Under the pieces are notes generated by a model, which had not been told where the DNA came from, did no database searches, and worked only from the letters and a program-made list of their open reading frames with translations. A stretch of DNA of 46,385 bases, from contig NZ_JAVHLD010000024.1 of NCBI RefSeq assembly GCF_031082295.1, positions 1 to 46,385 on the forward strand, in the 5' to 3' direction. Each line of letters starts with the position of its first letter. Within the stretch, counting starts at the first letter, position 1. Both the position numbers and the translations under genes were made by a program. This stretch comes from Humidesulfovibrio sp. (GTDB taxonomy: Bacteria; Desulfobacterota; Desulfovibrionia; Desulfovibrionales; Desulfovibrionaceae). This document shows positions 1 through 8,241 of this stretch, one piece after another.

Positions 1-2
1 GT

Positions 3-21
3 CCAGGGGCGGAGCCCCTGG
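3..21. terminator. GC-rich hairpin at the window edge
   Basis: CCAGGGG and CCCCTGG arms enclose a 5-nt loop just downstream of the minus-strand DUF2318 gene. No T-run follows on the minus strand before the window ends; a short TTTCGTT follows on the plus strand. It could terminate an unseen plus-strand gene, or be a generic intergenic hairpin. Confidence 0.3.
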
Positions 22-26
22 TTTCG

Positions 27-545
27 TTAAAAGTACGAGACGCCAGCCTTGAGGTCGGCTTCGCGGATGGTGACGGTCTTGGCGTCGAGGGTGCGGGCCA
101 GCGGCGAGGGGTTGCAGCCGCCCTTCACTTCCATGATCTTGTTGGAATGGAAGCGCTGTCCGCAGTTTGTGCAAATCATGAAGTCGCCGTCCTGCGTGTA
201 GCCTTTCTTCTCGCGGTAGCAGACGTCGCAGGCGTTGAGCGCAGAACGGATCTGGCCGTCCTTGCTCTTGATGACGAAGAACTGCACGTCCTTGCCGCCG
301 GTTTTGTAGGAGTAGAAGTGGGCCTTGCCGTCGGAGACATCGGCCAGGGCGAGCTGGACCACGCCGTTCTTGGCTTTGACCTCTTTGGGGCCGCCGAACA
401 AGCTGAAGGCGTGGGCGCGCGGGGCCAGGGAGGCCAGGGCGACGGCCAGTGCGACGAGGGCCGCCAGGATGACGAGGGTTCCGGGGGCGGTGCGGGGCTT
501 GGGGATGGCGACGGCGATGGCGTGGTTGCGGGGGCGCTGGGGCAT
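27..545 (-). CDS. DUF2318-type exported Fe-S/metal-binding protein
   Basis: The 172-residue protein has one N-terminal hydrophobic segment (about residues 20-45, ending in ...PRAHAFS), so it is probably a secreted or membrane-anchored periplasmic protein. The C-terminal part carries the DUF2318 cysteine pattern: CDVC, then CTNCGQRF, then GGCNP. The family is annotated as membrane iron-sulfur or FtrD-like and is linked to metal or redox handling; substrate and partner are unknown. The start at 545 is chosen because AAGGAG lies 8 nt upstream; an in-frame ATG at 581 lacks this. It is transcribed divergently from the RsbRD-dsrMKJOP unit. Family assignment is firm, role is open. Confidence 0.8.
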   Translation of the reverse strand: MPQRPRNHAIAVAIPKPRTAPGTLVILAALVALAVALASLAPRAHAFSLFGGPKEVKAKNGVVQLALADVSDGKAHFYSYKTGGKDVQFFVIKSKDGQIRSALNACDVCYREKKGYTQDGDFMICTNCGQRFHSNKIMEVKGGCNPSPLARTLDAKTVTIREADLKAGVSYF

Positions 546-971
546 GAGGGCGGCTCCTTTGTGGTTGGTGGCGGAGGGCAAGGCCAGGGACGGAGGTGGA
601 AGAGCAGAACCTCCGTCCCCGGCAGTGCAAACCCTCTCTGCACAGTCTGGAATAAGGCAATCTCCGTGCCAAGCGCGAATGATGTGCGGGATCGGGTGGT
701 TGTAAATAATTGTCGTTCGTGGCGAGAGCGGCGTTGCGCAAGCGGCTGCACTTTTATGGGCAGATTATTGCACAACCTGGGCGTGCGGTGGAGCCTGGGA
801 GGTATCGGTTTTGTGGGCAAAACGGCTTGACGTTTCGGGGGGACTCTGGAATAGAACCCGTGGGGCATTGTTCGCATTTTCACAATATTTTGCGTGGGCG
901 TCCAGTCGGCTGCTTCCGGGGGAAGAGGCCAGGCGGGCGTCCTCTTTTCCGGTCAGACCGGCGGGGGCTGA
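546..971. other. Divergent intergenic region upstream of the dsr cluster
   Basis: A 426-bp non-coding stretch between two divergent genes. A possible plus-strand sigma70 promoter is TTGACG at 827-832 with AATAGA 17 bp downstream at 850-855; the -10 match is poor. No clear operator was seen. Confidence 0.35.
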
Positions 972-1499
972 ATGGGTCTTGAGCAGAGCATCGCGGAGCG
1001 CTCGGAGGAGCTGGCCGGCAAGTGGGCCGACCTCATCCTGGGCACCTATCCGTCCGAGACCCAGGCCGTATGGCGTTCCAACAAGGAGCGCTTCTCCAAC
1101 CCGGTGGGCCACGCCATCCATACCGCCGCCACGCAGCTCGTGCCGCTGCTTGTGGCCTGGAACGACGCCGACGCCGTCGCGGCGGCGCTCACCCAGCTGG
1201 TGAAGATCCGCGCCGTTCAGGACTTCGCGCCCAGCCAGGCGCTGTCCTTCGTCTTCCTCTTTAAGAAGCTGCTGCGTCAGGAGTTCGCGAAAGAGCTGTC
1301 CGCACAGGGCGCCCTGGAAGAGCTTCTGGCCTTCGAGACCCGGGTGGACAACCTGGCGGTCATCGCCTTTGACATCTACGTGGCGGCGCGCGACCAGGTC
1401 ATGCGCATGCGCGTGGAAGAGGTCAAGCGCGCGCATGTGAACATCGTGCGCCGCGCGAACCTCATGCATTCGGACGTTACGGCCCAAAAGGCCGAATGA
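972..1499 (+). CDS. RsbRD N-terminal-domain protein preceding dsrMKJOP
   Basis: The 175-residue, mostly helical soluble protein resembles the stand-alone N-terminal (non-haem globin-like) domain of RsbR/RsbRD stressosome proteins. Recognisable features are the N-terminal helix ending in EELAGKWADLILGTYP, the FSNPVGHAI segment, and the helices with FKKLLRQEF and DIYVAARDQ. There is no STAS domain, so it is not a full RsbR. It ends 71 bp before dsrM on the same strand and is probably co-transcribed. I infer a sensory or structural role for the Dsr complex or its regulation. No experimental role is known to me. Confidence 0.7.
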   Translation: MGLEQSIAERSEELAGKWADLILGTYPSETQAVWRSNKERFSNPVGHAIHTAATQLVPLLVAWNDADAVAAALTQLVKIRAVQDFAPSQALSFVFLFKKLLRQEFAKELSAQGALEELLAFETRVDNLAVIAFDIYVAARDQVMRMRVEEVKRAHVNIVRRANLMHSDVTAQKAE

Positions 1500-1570
1500 T
1501 TTCTCATGGTGGGTGCGATGCCGGAGCCTGCGGGTCCGGTTCGGCCAAACAACAAGCGAGGTGACGGCAG

Positions 1571-2593
1571 ATGAAAGCGATCTATTCCCTCATTCTGGTC
1601 CTGGCCCTGGTGGTGATAGCCACGCTGGGCGCGGGCGCGGCAAAGATGCAGACCATCTTCGCGTACTGCGTTCCTGGCACGGCGTTCGTCATCTTCGTGG
1701 TCGGGTTCGTGGCCAAGATCATAGGCTGGGCCAAGAGCCCGGTGCCCTTCCGCATCCCCACCACCGGCGGCCAGCAGCAATCGCTCGACTGGATTCCGCA
1801 GAACAAGTGGGACAACCCCTCCACCGGCCCCCAGACGGCCATGCGCATGTTCCTGGAGATCGTGACCTTCCGGTCGCTCTTCCGCAACACCAAGGTGGTC
1901 CTGAAGCACGACGACGGCAAGAACCCGGTCGTGGCGTATGTGTCGAACAAGTGGCTCTGGCTCTTCGCCATCCTGTTCCACTATTCCTTCCTGATCATCG
2001 TGCTGCGCCACATGCGCCTGTTCCTGCAGCCCGTGCCCCAGGTCATCGTGGCCATTGAGTTTGTGGACAGCGTGCTGCAGATCTACACGCCCATCCTGTA
2101 CCAGACCGACACGCTCATCCTGGCCGGCGCGGGCTTCCTGCTTGCGCGCCGCCTGTTTGACGCCAAGCTGCGCTACATCTCGCTGGTCAACGACTACTTC
2201 CCGCTCATGCTGATCCTCGCCATCGCCCTGTCCGGCATGTACATGCGCTACATCGCCAAGGTCGACATCATGGCCATCAAGGAAGTGGTCATGGGACTCA
2301 CCACCTTCCACTTCAAGGCGCCCGTGGGCATCGACATCAGCTTCTACGTCCACCTGTTCCTGGTCAGCACGCTGCTGGTCTACTTCCCCTTCTCGAAGCT
2401 GATGCACCTGGGCGGCGTGTTCCTCTCGCCCACGCGCAACCTGCCCAACGACACCCGCATGCACCACCACGAAAACCCGTGGAACAATCCCGCCATCAAG
2501 CCCCACAGCTACGAGGCGTACGAGGATGAGTTCCGCGAGCCCATGTTTGAGGCCGGACTGCCCCTGGAGAAGAACCCGGAGGAAGCCGCCTAG
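1571..2593 (+). CDS. dsrM: DsrM, membrane cytochrome b subunit of DsrMKJOP
   Basis: The 340-residue integral membrane protein resembles the NarI (nitrate reductase gamma) family and should bind two b haems and exchange electrons with menaquinone. Hydrophobic segments are visible near residues 3-25, 30-50, 130-155, 170-195, 205-230 and 255-280. Histidines in HYSFLIIVLRHMR and near SFYVHLFL are candidate haem ligands. GAGGTGA precedes the ATG. It heads the five-gene dsrMKJOP operon and should partner DsrK as a module connecting the quinone pool to the cytoplasmic DsrC/dissimilatory sulfite reductase pathway. Confidence 0.95.
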   Translation: MKAIYSLILVLALVVIATLGAGAAKMQTIFAYCVPGTAFVIFVVGFVAKIIGWAKSPVPFRIPTTGGQQQSLDWIPQNKWDNPSTGPQTAMRMFLEIVTFRSLFRNTKVVLKHDDGKNPVVAYVSNKWLWLFAILFHYSFLIIVLRHMRLFLQPVPQVIVAIEFVDSVLQIYTPILYQTDTLILAGAGFLLARRLFDAKLRYISLVNDYFPLMLILAIALSGMYMRYIAKVDIMAIKEVVMGLTTFHFKAPVGIDISFYVHLFLVSTLLVYFPFSKLMHLGGVFLSPTRNLPNDTRMHHHENPWNNPAIKPHSYEAYEDEFREPMFEAGLPLEKNPEEAA

Positions 2594-2650
2594 ACTAGGC
2601 GCACGCACCACGGGCCAACAAGCACGAAACTTTTTCCGCGAGGAGAAGAC

Positions 2651-4285
2651 ATGGCGAACATACTGAAACCCGATGAAATGATCCGGAGCATCAACTACAC
2701 TCCGCCGGCAACGGAGTGGATGGAGACTCCCATCGACCTCTCTCCCGGCCGCTTCGCCTACCCGGCGAAGCTCGACAAGGTCGAATACCTCATGCACGAA
2801 GTGCCCGGCGTGTTCGGTAACCCGCGCACCTGGAACCCCGAGGACGCCGACTGGAAACTGCCTTCCAACTGGAAGGAGATCGTGGTCAACGGCTTCAAGG
2901 AGCGCCTCGACAAGTACCGCTCGCTCAAGGTGTTCATGGACATCTGCGTGCGTTGCGGCGCCTGCGCCGACAAGTGCCACTTCTTCATCGGTGGCGGCGA
3001 CCCCAAGAACATGCCCGTGCTGCGCGCCGAGCTCATGCGCTCCATCTACCGCGGCGAGTTCACCCTGGCCGGCAAGATCCTGGGTAAGCTCACCGGCGCG
3101 CGCGTCATGGAAGAGGACGTCCTGAAGGAGTGGTTCCTCTACTTCTACCAGTGCACCGAGTGCCGCCGCTGCTCGCTCTACTGCCCCTACGGCATCGACA
3201 CCGCTGAAGTGACCATGATGGCGCGCGAGCTGCTCCACCTGGTGGGCATCAACATCAACTGGATCCTGGAGCCCGCGGCCAACTGCACCCGCACCGGCAA
3301 CCACCTGGGCATCCAGCCGCACGCCTTCAAGGACATCGTCGAGTTCATGGTCGACGACATCGAGACCATCACCGGCAAGCGCATGAACGTGCCCCTGAAC
3401 GAGAAGGGCCACGAGGTCCTCTTCATCACGCCCTCCGGTGACGCCTTCGCCGACCCCGGCATCTACACCTTCATGGGCTACCTGATGCTCTTCGACGCCA
3501 TCGGGCTGGACTACACGCTGTCCACCTACGCGAGCGAGGGCGGCAACTTCGGCCTGTTCACCCACTCGGACATGATGAAGGCCATCAACGGCAAGATGTA
3601 CTCCGAGGCCAACCGCCTGGGCTGCAAATGGATCCTGGGCGGCGAGTGCGGCCACATGTGGCGCGTGGTGAACCAGTATATGGACACCATGAACGGCTCC
3701 CTGCAGGGCCCGCAGATGCAGACCCCGGTCAACCCCATCACCGGCACGGTGTTCAAGAACGCCAAGCAGACCAAGATGGTGCACATCGCCGAGTTCACCG
3801 CCGACCTCATCAAGCACAACAAGCTGAAGCTCGACAAGAGCCGCAACTCCGACATCATCGCCACCTGGCACGACTCCTGTAACACCGCCCGCGGCATGGG
3901 CATGTTCGAGGAGCCGCGCTACGTGCTCCAGAACGTCGTGGACCAGTTCTACGACATGCCCACCAACACCATCCGCGAGCAGACCTTCTGCTGCGCCGGC
4001 GGTTCGGGCCTGAACACCGAAGAGATCATGGACATCCGCATGCGCGGCGGCCTGCCGAGAGGCAACGCCCTGAAGTATGTGCAGGACAAGCACGGGGTCA
4101 ACACCATGGCCTGCGTGTGCGCCATCGACCGCGCCACCCTGATCCCGCTGGCCGACTACTGGGCGCCCGGCGTCAAGATCACGGGCCTGCACGAGCTGGT
4201 GGCCAACGCCCTGATCCTCGACGGCGAGGAAGAGCGCACCATGAACCTTCGCCAGGAACCCCTGCCGGGCTTTGAGGAGGAATAG
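2651..4285 (+). CDS. dsrK: DsrK, cytoplasmic Fe-S/CCG subunit
   Basis: The 544-residue protein belongs to the HdrD-like family. Two 4Fe-4S cluster motifs are visible, with cysteines near 99/102/105/109 and 168/171/174/178. The C-terminal CCG region has HDSC (C410) and the pair C447-C448 in CCAGGSG, which in heterodisulfide-reductase-like proteins holds the special catalytic Fe-S cluster. The known role is reduction of the DsrC trisulfide or disulfide with electrons from DsrM. It has no signal peptide, as expected for a cytoplasmic subunit. It ends one base before the dsrJ start, and its last codons contain the dsrJ ribosome-binding site. Confidence 0.96.
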   Translation: MANILKPDEMIRSINYTPPATEWMETPIDLSPGRFAYPAKLDKVEYLMHEVPGVFGNPRTWNPEDADWKLPSNWKEIVVNGFKERLDKYRSLKVFMDICVRCGACADKCHFFIGGGDPKNMPVLRAELMRSIYRGEFTLAGKILGKLTGARVMEEDVLKEWFLYFYQCTECRRCSLYCPYGIDTAEVTMMARELLHLVGININWILEPAANCTRTGNHLGIQPHAFKDIVEFMVDDIETITGKRMNVPLNEKGHEVLFITPSGDAFADPGIYTFMGYLMLFDAIGLDYTLSTYASEGGNFGLFTHSDMMKAINGKMYSEANRLGCKWILGGECGHMWRVVNQYMDTMNGSLQGPQMQTPVNPITGTVFKNAKQTKMVHIAEFTADLIKHNKLKLDKSRNSDIIATWHDSCNTARGMGMFEEPRYVLQNVVDQFYDMPTNTIREQTFCCAGGSGLNTEEIMDIRMRGGLPRGNALKYVQDKHGVNTMACVCAIDRATLIPLADYWAPGVKITGLHELVANALILDGEEERTMNLRQEPLPGFEEE

Positions 4286-4286
4286 A

Positions 4287-4676
4287 ATGAAACTCTACAA
4301 CGGCGGCAAAATCATCACCGGGTTGGTGATCTTCCTGGGTATCTTCCTGGCCCCGCTGGCCTACAACGCGGGCAAGGCGGCCTACTCCCAGCCGAAGCTC
4401 AAGTTGCCCGAGAACGAGAAGGAATGCGTCGAAAGCAAGGAGTTCATGCGCACCAAGCACATGCAGCTCCTGAACGAGTGGCGCGACTACGCCCTGCGTG
4501 ACGGCCAGCGCTTCTACGTGAACAGCAAGGGCAAAGAATTCGAAATGAGCCTGCAGAAGACCTGCATGAAGTGTCATACCAACAAGGCGGAATTCTGCGA
4601 CAAGTGTCACAATGACGCTTCGGTGACGCCCTACTGTTGGGATTGCCATATCCAGCCGGAGGGGTTGAAGAAATGA
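4287..4676 (+). CDS. dsrJ: DsrJ, periplasmic triheme cytochrome c
   Basis: The 129-residue protein has an uncleaved N-terminal membrane anchor (about residues 9-27) and three CXXCH haem sites: C93-H97, C104-H108 and C117-H121. C47, in ECVESKEFMRTKH, matches the conserved cysteine proposed as the unusual His/Cys distal ligand of one DsrJ haem. The start at 4287 is chosen because GAGGAGG lies 6 nt upstream inside the end of dsrK. The stop overlaps the dsrO start as ATGA, so the two are translationally coupled. Confidence 0.95.
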   Translation: MKLYNGGKIITGLVIFLGIFLAPLAYNAGKAAYSQPKLKLPENEKECVESKEFMRTKHMQLLNEWRDYALRDGQRFYVNSKGKEFEMSLQKTCMKCHTNKAEFCDKCHNDASVTPYCWDCHIQPEGLKK

Positions 4677-5443
4677 ACAACACCAGAAGAAACTTCCTGA
4701 AGTTCGCGGGCCTCACGGCGGCCGGACTCTGCGTGGCCTCCGCCGGAAGCGTCATCGCCGCCGGAACGGGATCGACCATCAAGGACGGCGAAAAGGCGCT
4801 CAAGGCCAAACGCTGGGGCATGGTCATCGACACCAAGAAGGCCGGCACCAAGGAAGCCATCGACGCGCTGGCCAAGGCCTGCCACTCAGTGCACAACGTG
4901 CCCGACATCCCGGGAACGCAGAATGTCAAGTGGATCTGGGCCGTCGGCTTCGAAGAGGCCTTCGACCAGCCCAACAACTACATGGACGAGAGCCTGGAGA
5001 AGCGCCAGTTCGCAGTCCTGTGCAACCACTGCTCCAGCCCCTCCTGCGTGCGCGTCTGCCCCACCAAGGCGACCTACCAGCGTCCTGACGGCATCGTGGC
5101 CATGGACTACCACCGCTGCATCGGCTGCCGCTACTGCATGGCCGCCTGCCCCTTCGGCGCCCGCAGCTTCAACTTCATGGAGCCGCGCCTGCACCTGGAC
5201 CTGGCCAATCTGAACAAGAGCTTCCCCACCCGCATGCGCGGCGTGGTCGAGAAGTGCAACTTCTGCGTCGACCGCCTGGCCGACGGCAAGATTCCTGCCT
5301 GTGTCGAGGCTTCTCAGGGAGCGCTGGTCTTCGGCGACCTCTCCGATCCGGCCAGCGAAGTGCGCAAGGTCCTGCGCGAGCACTACACCATCCGGCGCAA
5401 GCCGGCGCTCGGCACCGAACCGGGCGTCTACTACATCATCTAG
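4673..5443 (+). CDS. dsrO: DsrO, periplasmic ferredoxin-like Fe-S subunit
   Basis: The 256-residue protein starts with a twin-arginine signal (RRNFLKFAG at residues 5-13), so it is exported folded. Several ferredoxin-type cysteine groups follow: CNHCSSPSCVRVCP, CIGCRYCMAACP and CNFCVDRLADGKIPAC. They fit the multi-4Fe-4S HmcB/NrfC family. With DsrJ and DsrP it forms the periplasm-facing electron-transfer arm. The start at 4673 overlaps the dsrJ stop and puts the Tat motif at the extreme N-terminus; a longer reading frame from 4637 would bury it. Confidence 0.95.
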   Translation: MNNTRRNFLKFAGLTAAGLCVASAGSVIAAGTGSTIKDGEKALKAKRWGMVIDTKKAGTKEAIDALAKACHSVHNVPDIPGTQNVKWIWAVGFEEAFDQPNNYMDESLEKRQFAVLCNHCSSPSCVRVCPTKATYQRPDGIVAMDYHRCIGCRYCMAACPFGARSFNFMEPRLHLDLANLNKSFPTRMRGVVEKCNFCVDRLADGKIPACVEASQGALVFGDLSDPASEVRKVLREHYTIRRKPALGTEPGVYYII

Positions 5444-5452
5444 GGGGCGGAC

Positions 5453-6643
5453 ATGCTCGAAAAAGCACTCAAAGGTAGTCCCAAGTACTACATGTGGATC
5501 GGGTTCCTGCTCCTGATCATCCTCGGCGCCTCCGGCGTCTACCTGATGCAGCTGATGCAGGGTCTGACCATCACCGGCATGAGCCGCGACGTGTCCTGGG
5601 GCTTCTACATCGCCCAGTTCACCTACCTGGTCGGTCTGGCCGCCTCCGGCGTCATGATCGTCCTGCCGTACTACTTCCACCACTACAAGAAGTTCAAGGA
5701 CCTCGTCATCTTCGGCGAGTTCATGGCCATCGGCGCCGTCGTCATGTGCCTGGGCTTCATCGTGGTCGACATCGGCCAGCCCCAGCGCATGCTGAACGTG
5801 CTGCTGTACCCCACGCCCAACTCCATCCTGTTCTGGGACATGGTCGTGCTGAACGGCTACCTGATCCTGAACGTGCTCGTGGGCTGGACCTGCCTTGAGG
5901 CCGACCGCCAGCACCTGCCCCACCCCAAGTGGACCAAGGTGCTCGCGTACACCTCCATCATCTGGGCCTTCTCCATCCACACCGTCACGGCCTTCCTGTA
6001 CCAGGGCCTGCCCGGCCGCCACTACTGGCTCACCGCCATCCTGGCCGCCCGCTTCCTGGCCTCGGCCTTCTGCTCCGGCCCCGCCATCCTGGTGCTTGTC
6101 ATCCTCCTGACCGAGAAGGTCACCACCTTCAAGGCCAACGTCGAAGGCATCGCCACCCTGGCCAAGATCATCACCTACGCCATGTGCGTCAACGTGTTCT
6201 TCTTCCTGCTGGAAGTGTTCACGGCCTTCTACTCCAACATCCCCGGCCACATGCACTCCCTGGTCTACCTGTTCAAGGGCGTGCATGGACACCACGAGCT
6301 GGTGCCCTTCATGTGGACCGCCGCGGCCCTGGGCCTGGGCTCCCTCGCCCTGCTCATCCCGCCCAAGCTGCGCGACAACATCAAGCTGCTGCCCTGGTCG
6401 CTCGGCATCCTCGTCATCGCCACCTGGATCGACAAGGGCCTCGGCCTCCTCATCGGTGGCTTCAACCCGACCCCGTTCGAGACCATCGCCCCCTACTGGC
6501 CCACCGGCAAGGAGCTGATCATCTCGCTCATGATCTATGCCATCGGCGCCCTGGTCGTGACCGTCCTCTTCAAGATCGCCACCGAGGTGAAGGAAGAGAC
6601 CGGCGCCTCCCAGAAGACCGCCGAGACCGCCGAAGCCAACTAG
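5453..6643 (+). CDS. dsrP: DsrP, NrfD-type membrane quinone-interacting subunit
   Basis: The 396-residue polytopic protein of the NrfD/PsrC/HmcC family shows about ten hydrophobic segments. These proteins carry no haem and interact with menaquinone/menaquinol. WGFYIAQFTYLVGLAASGVM and the region around HTVTAFLYQGLPGRHYW fit the family. It is the last gene of dsrMKJOP, 9 bp after dsrO, and a strong terminator follows. With DsrO and DsrJ it should form the second redox module of the complex. Confidence 0.95.
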   Translation: MLEKALKGSPKYYMWIGFLLLIILGASGVYLMQLMQGLTITGMSRDVSWGFYIAQFTYLVGLAASGVMIVLPYYFHHYKKFKDLVIFGEFMAIGAVVMCLGFIVVDIGQPQRMLNVLLYPTPNSILFWDMVVLNGYLILNVLVGWTCLEADRQHLPHPKWTKVLAYTSIIWAFSIHTVTAFLYQGLPGRHYWLTAILAARFLASAFCSGPAILVLVILLTEKVTTFKANVEGIATLAKIITYAMCVNVFFFLLEVFTAFYSNIPGHMHSLVYLFKGVHGHHELVPFMWTAAALGLGSLALLIPPKLRDNIKLLPWSLGILVIATWIDKGLGLLIGGFNPTPFETIAPYWPTGKELIISLMIYAIGALVVTVLFKIATEVKEETGASQKTAETAEAN

Positions 6644-6668
6644 ACCACAAGCCTCACGCCTCACCAAA

Positions 6669-6695
6669 AGCGCCCCCCACGGGGCGCTTTTTTTT
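6669..6695 (+). terminator. Rho-independent terminator of dsrMKJOP
   Basis: A perfect 8-bp stem (AGCGCCCC/GGGGCGCT) with a 4-nt loop is followed by eight T residues, 25 bp after the dsrP stop. Confidence 0.93.
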
Positions 6696-6737
6696 GGCCC
6701 TGCGGCCAGGCCGGACCAGAAGCCCGGAGACGGGAAT

Positions 6738-7049
6738 GCCTCCGGCGGCCAGGGGCCTGAGGCCCCCGGACCCCCCAGCGGGGCTGGGCAGGGGTGGCGA
6801 GGGCGGAGGCCTCGGTTGCGCTGGGCGTTGGCCATGTTTCTTGGGAGGGAAGACAAGACGAGACGGGCAGCAGGCTGAAAACATAGGAAATCAGGGTTTG
6901 AAGCCAGATCGAGAAAATGAGAGAAAGACGCTCTCCCGTGACCAACCCAAAGCGAAGGGGCCCTGTCGGAGGCGGCTTTGCGCCGACGACAGGGCCCCTT
7001 CGCGAATGGGGGCGGCTGGGGGGCCTCAGGCCCCACAGCCGCCGGAGGC
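6738..7049. repeat. Hairpin-rich intergenic mosaic with inverted repeat arms
   Basis: Two divergent copies of one roughly 30-bp GC-rich unit lie in inverted orientation at 6738-6767 and 7018-7049 (shared core GCCTCCGGCGGC, then GGGGCCTGAGGCCCC-like). Between them, 6952-7003 forms a 17-bp perfect stem (GCGAAGGGGCCCTGTCG and its complement) with a further GGCG/CGCC stem in the loop. No gene is supported here. The long hairpin may stop minus-strand transcription leaving the glycosyltransferases, although no T-run follows it. Confidence 0.6.
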
Positions 7050-7089
7050 CGCGACCTGTCAGGCTAACTGGCCTGTCAGGCCTCCTCGA

Positions 7090-8241
7090 CTATTTGCCGA
7101 GAAGCTTGCGGTAGTCGGCGGCCATGCGGGCGAGGGTGAAGTGCTTGCCGCCGAGGTCGCGGGCGTTTCGTCCCAGGGTGCGCGCCAGTGTGGGGTTGGC
7201 GAGCAGGCTGGCGGCGTTCTCGGCGAGTGCCTCGGCGTCGCCGGTGGGCGAGAGCAGCCCGGTTTCGTTGTGGCGGAGGATTTCCGGAACGCCTCCGGCG
7301 TCGTAGCTGGCCACGGGCAGTTCAAGGGCTGCGGCTTCGAGGAGCAAGAGGGGGTGGTTGTCGGCCAGGGTCGGGTAGACGAGGCAGTCTGCGGCGCGCA
7401 TGAGCAGGGCGAGCTTGGCGCGGTCCAGGTAGGGCCAGATGGTGAGGCCGTCCTGGGTGGAAGCCTCGTCGCCGCCCACGGCAAAGCCCAGGGTTTCTGG
7501 CAGCCGCGTGGCGAGGCGCGCGAAGTGTTCGTGCCAGGCCGGGCCGGACTTGTAGGCCGCGCGTGGGCCGCCGTGGGCCGCGAAGAGCGCGACCTTTGCG
7601 CCCGGTGCGATGCCGAGGGCTTTGCGGGCGTCGCCCTTTTTAGGCAGCGCGTCGCGCTCGGGCCAGGGCACGCCGTTGGGGATGACGCGCACGTTCAGGC
7701 CCGGCAGGGCGGCTTTGGCGAGCCCGGCCAGCCAGCTTGAGGGGCTCACGAGGACCGGCTCCAGGCGCTGGAGCAGGCGGCGGATATGGGCCTGGCGCAT
7801 GCGGGCCTGCGGGAAAGCGCGCGGGCAGGGGTCGGCGCAGGCCGGGAAGTGCGGGCAGTTCAGCGGATAGGCGCAGCCCCCGGTGAGGGGCGTGGCGTCG
7901 TGCAGGGTCACGATGAGGCCCGAGGCGGTGTTGGAGTCAAGCAGCCCCTCGAGCAGCGTGGGCCAGTCGGTGGTGGTGTGCAGGTGCGTGACGCCGCTCG
8001 GGGGCAACTCCGCGGCGCGGCGCGCAAGGGTTGTCGGGGACGTGGTCACCGGCGCCATGCCCGGTGGGGTCGGCTGGGGCTTTCCGGTGGCGCGCAGGTC
8101 CTCGGGGTCGTTCTCGTCGACCTCGAAGGAGAAACGGGCGTCCAGGCCTTCCGCGGCCTGTGTGGACTGGAGCAGACGCGCGACGCGCACGGCGCCGCCC
8201 CTGTGGCGGAGCGCGGCGTGGTGCAGAATGGAAATGGTCAT
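7090..8241 (-). CDS. GT4-family glycosyltransferase
   Basis: The 383-residue protein has a two-domain GT-B layout. The N-terminal half contains HDATPLTGGCAYPLNCPHFPAC, the cysteine-containing segment seen in a subgroup of GT4 transferases. The C-terminal half has the nucleotide-sugar-binding signature region ...ALELPVASYDAGGVPEIL...ETGLL. It should transfer a sugar from an activated donor to a cell-surface or glycoconjugate acceptor; donor and acceptor cannot be read from sequence. The start shares one base with the stop of the preceding minus-strand glycosyltransferase (TGATG), so the two are translationally coupled. Confidence 0.85.
   Translation of the reverse strand: MTISILHHAALRHRGGAVRVARLLQSTQAAEGLDARFSFEVDENDPEDLRATGKPQPTPPGMAPVTTSPTTLARRAAELPPSGVTHLHTTTDWPTLLEGLLDSNTASGLIVTLHDATPLTGGCAYPLNCPHFPACADPCPRAFPQARMRQAHIRRLLQRLEPVLVSPSSWLAGLAKAALPGLNVRVIPNGVPWPERDALPKKGDARKALGIAPGAKVALFAAHGGPRAAYKSGPAWHEHFARLATRLPETLGFAVGGDEASTQDGLTIWPYLDRAKLALLMRAADCLVYPTLADNHPLLLLEAAALELPVASYDAGGVPEILRHNETGLLSPTGDAEALAENAASLLANPTLARTLGRNARDLGGKHFTLARMAADYRKLLGK

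Noticed and set aside
147-830. 227-codon plus-strand frame at the window start
   Set aside because: Mirror frame of the DUF2318 gene, whose cysteine motifs on the minus strand are clear.
1376-4192. 938-codon open frame antisense to dsrM/dsrK
   Set aside because: It is a high-GC mirror frame of well-recognised Dsr genes, with His/Val/Gly-biased low-complexity translation. The same holds for the long antisense frames over dsrO/dsrP, the tail genes, the 27.4-30.5 kb gene and hmcA.
5929-7740. 603-codon plus-strand frame across dsrP and into the glycosyltransferase gene
   Set aside because: It crosses the dsrP terminator and overlaps convincing genes in other frames; the composition is that of a shadow frame.
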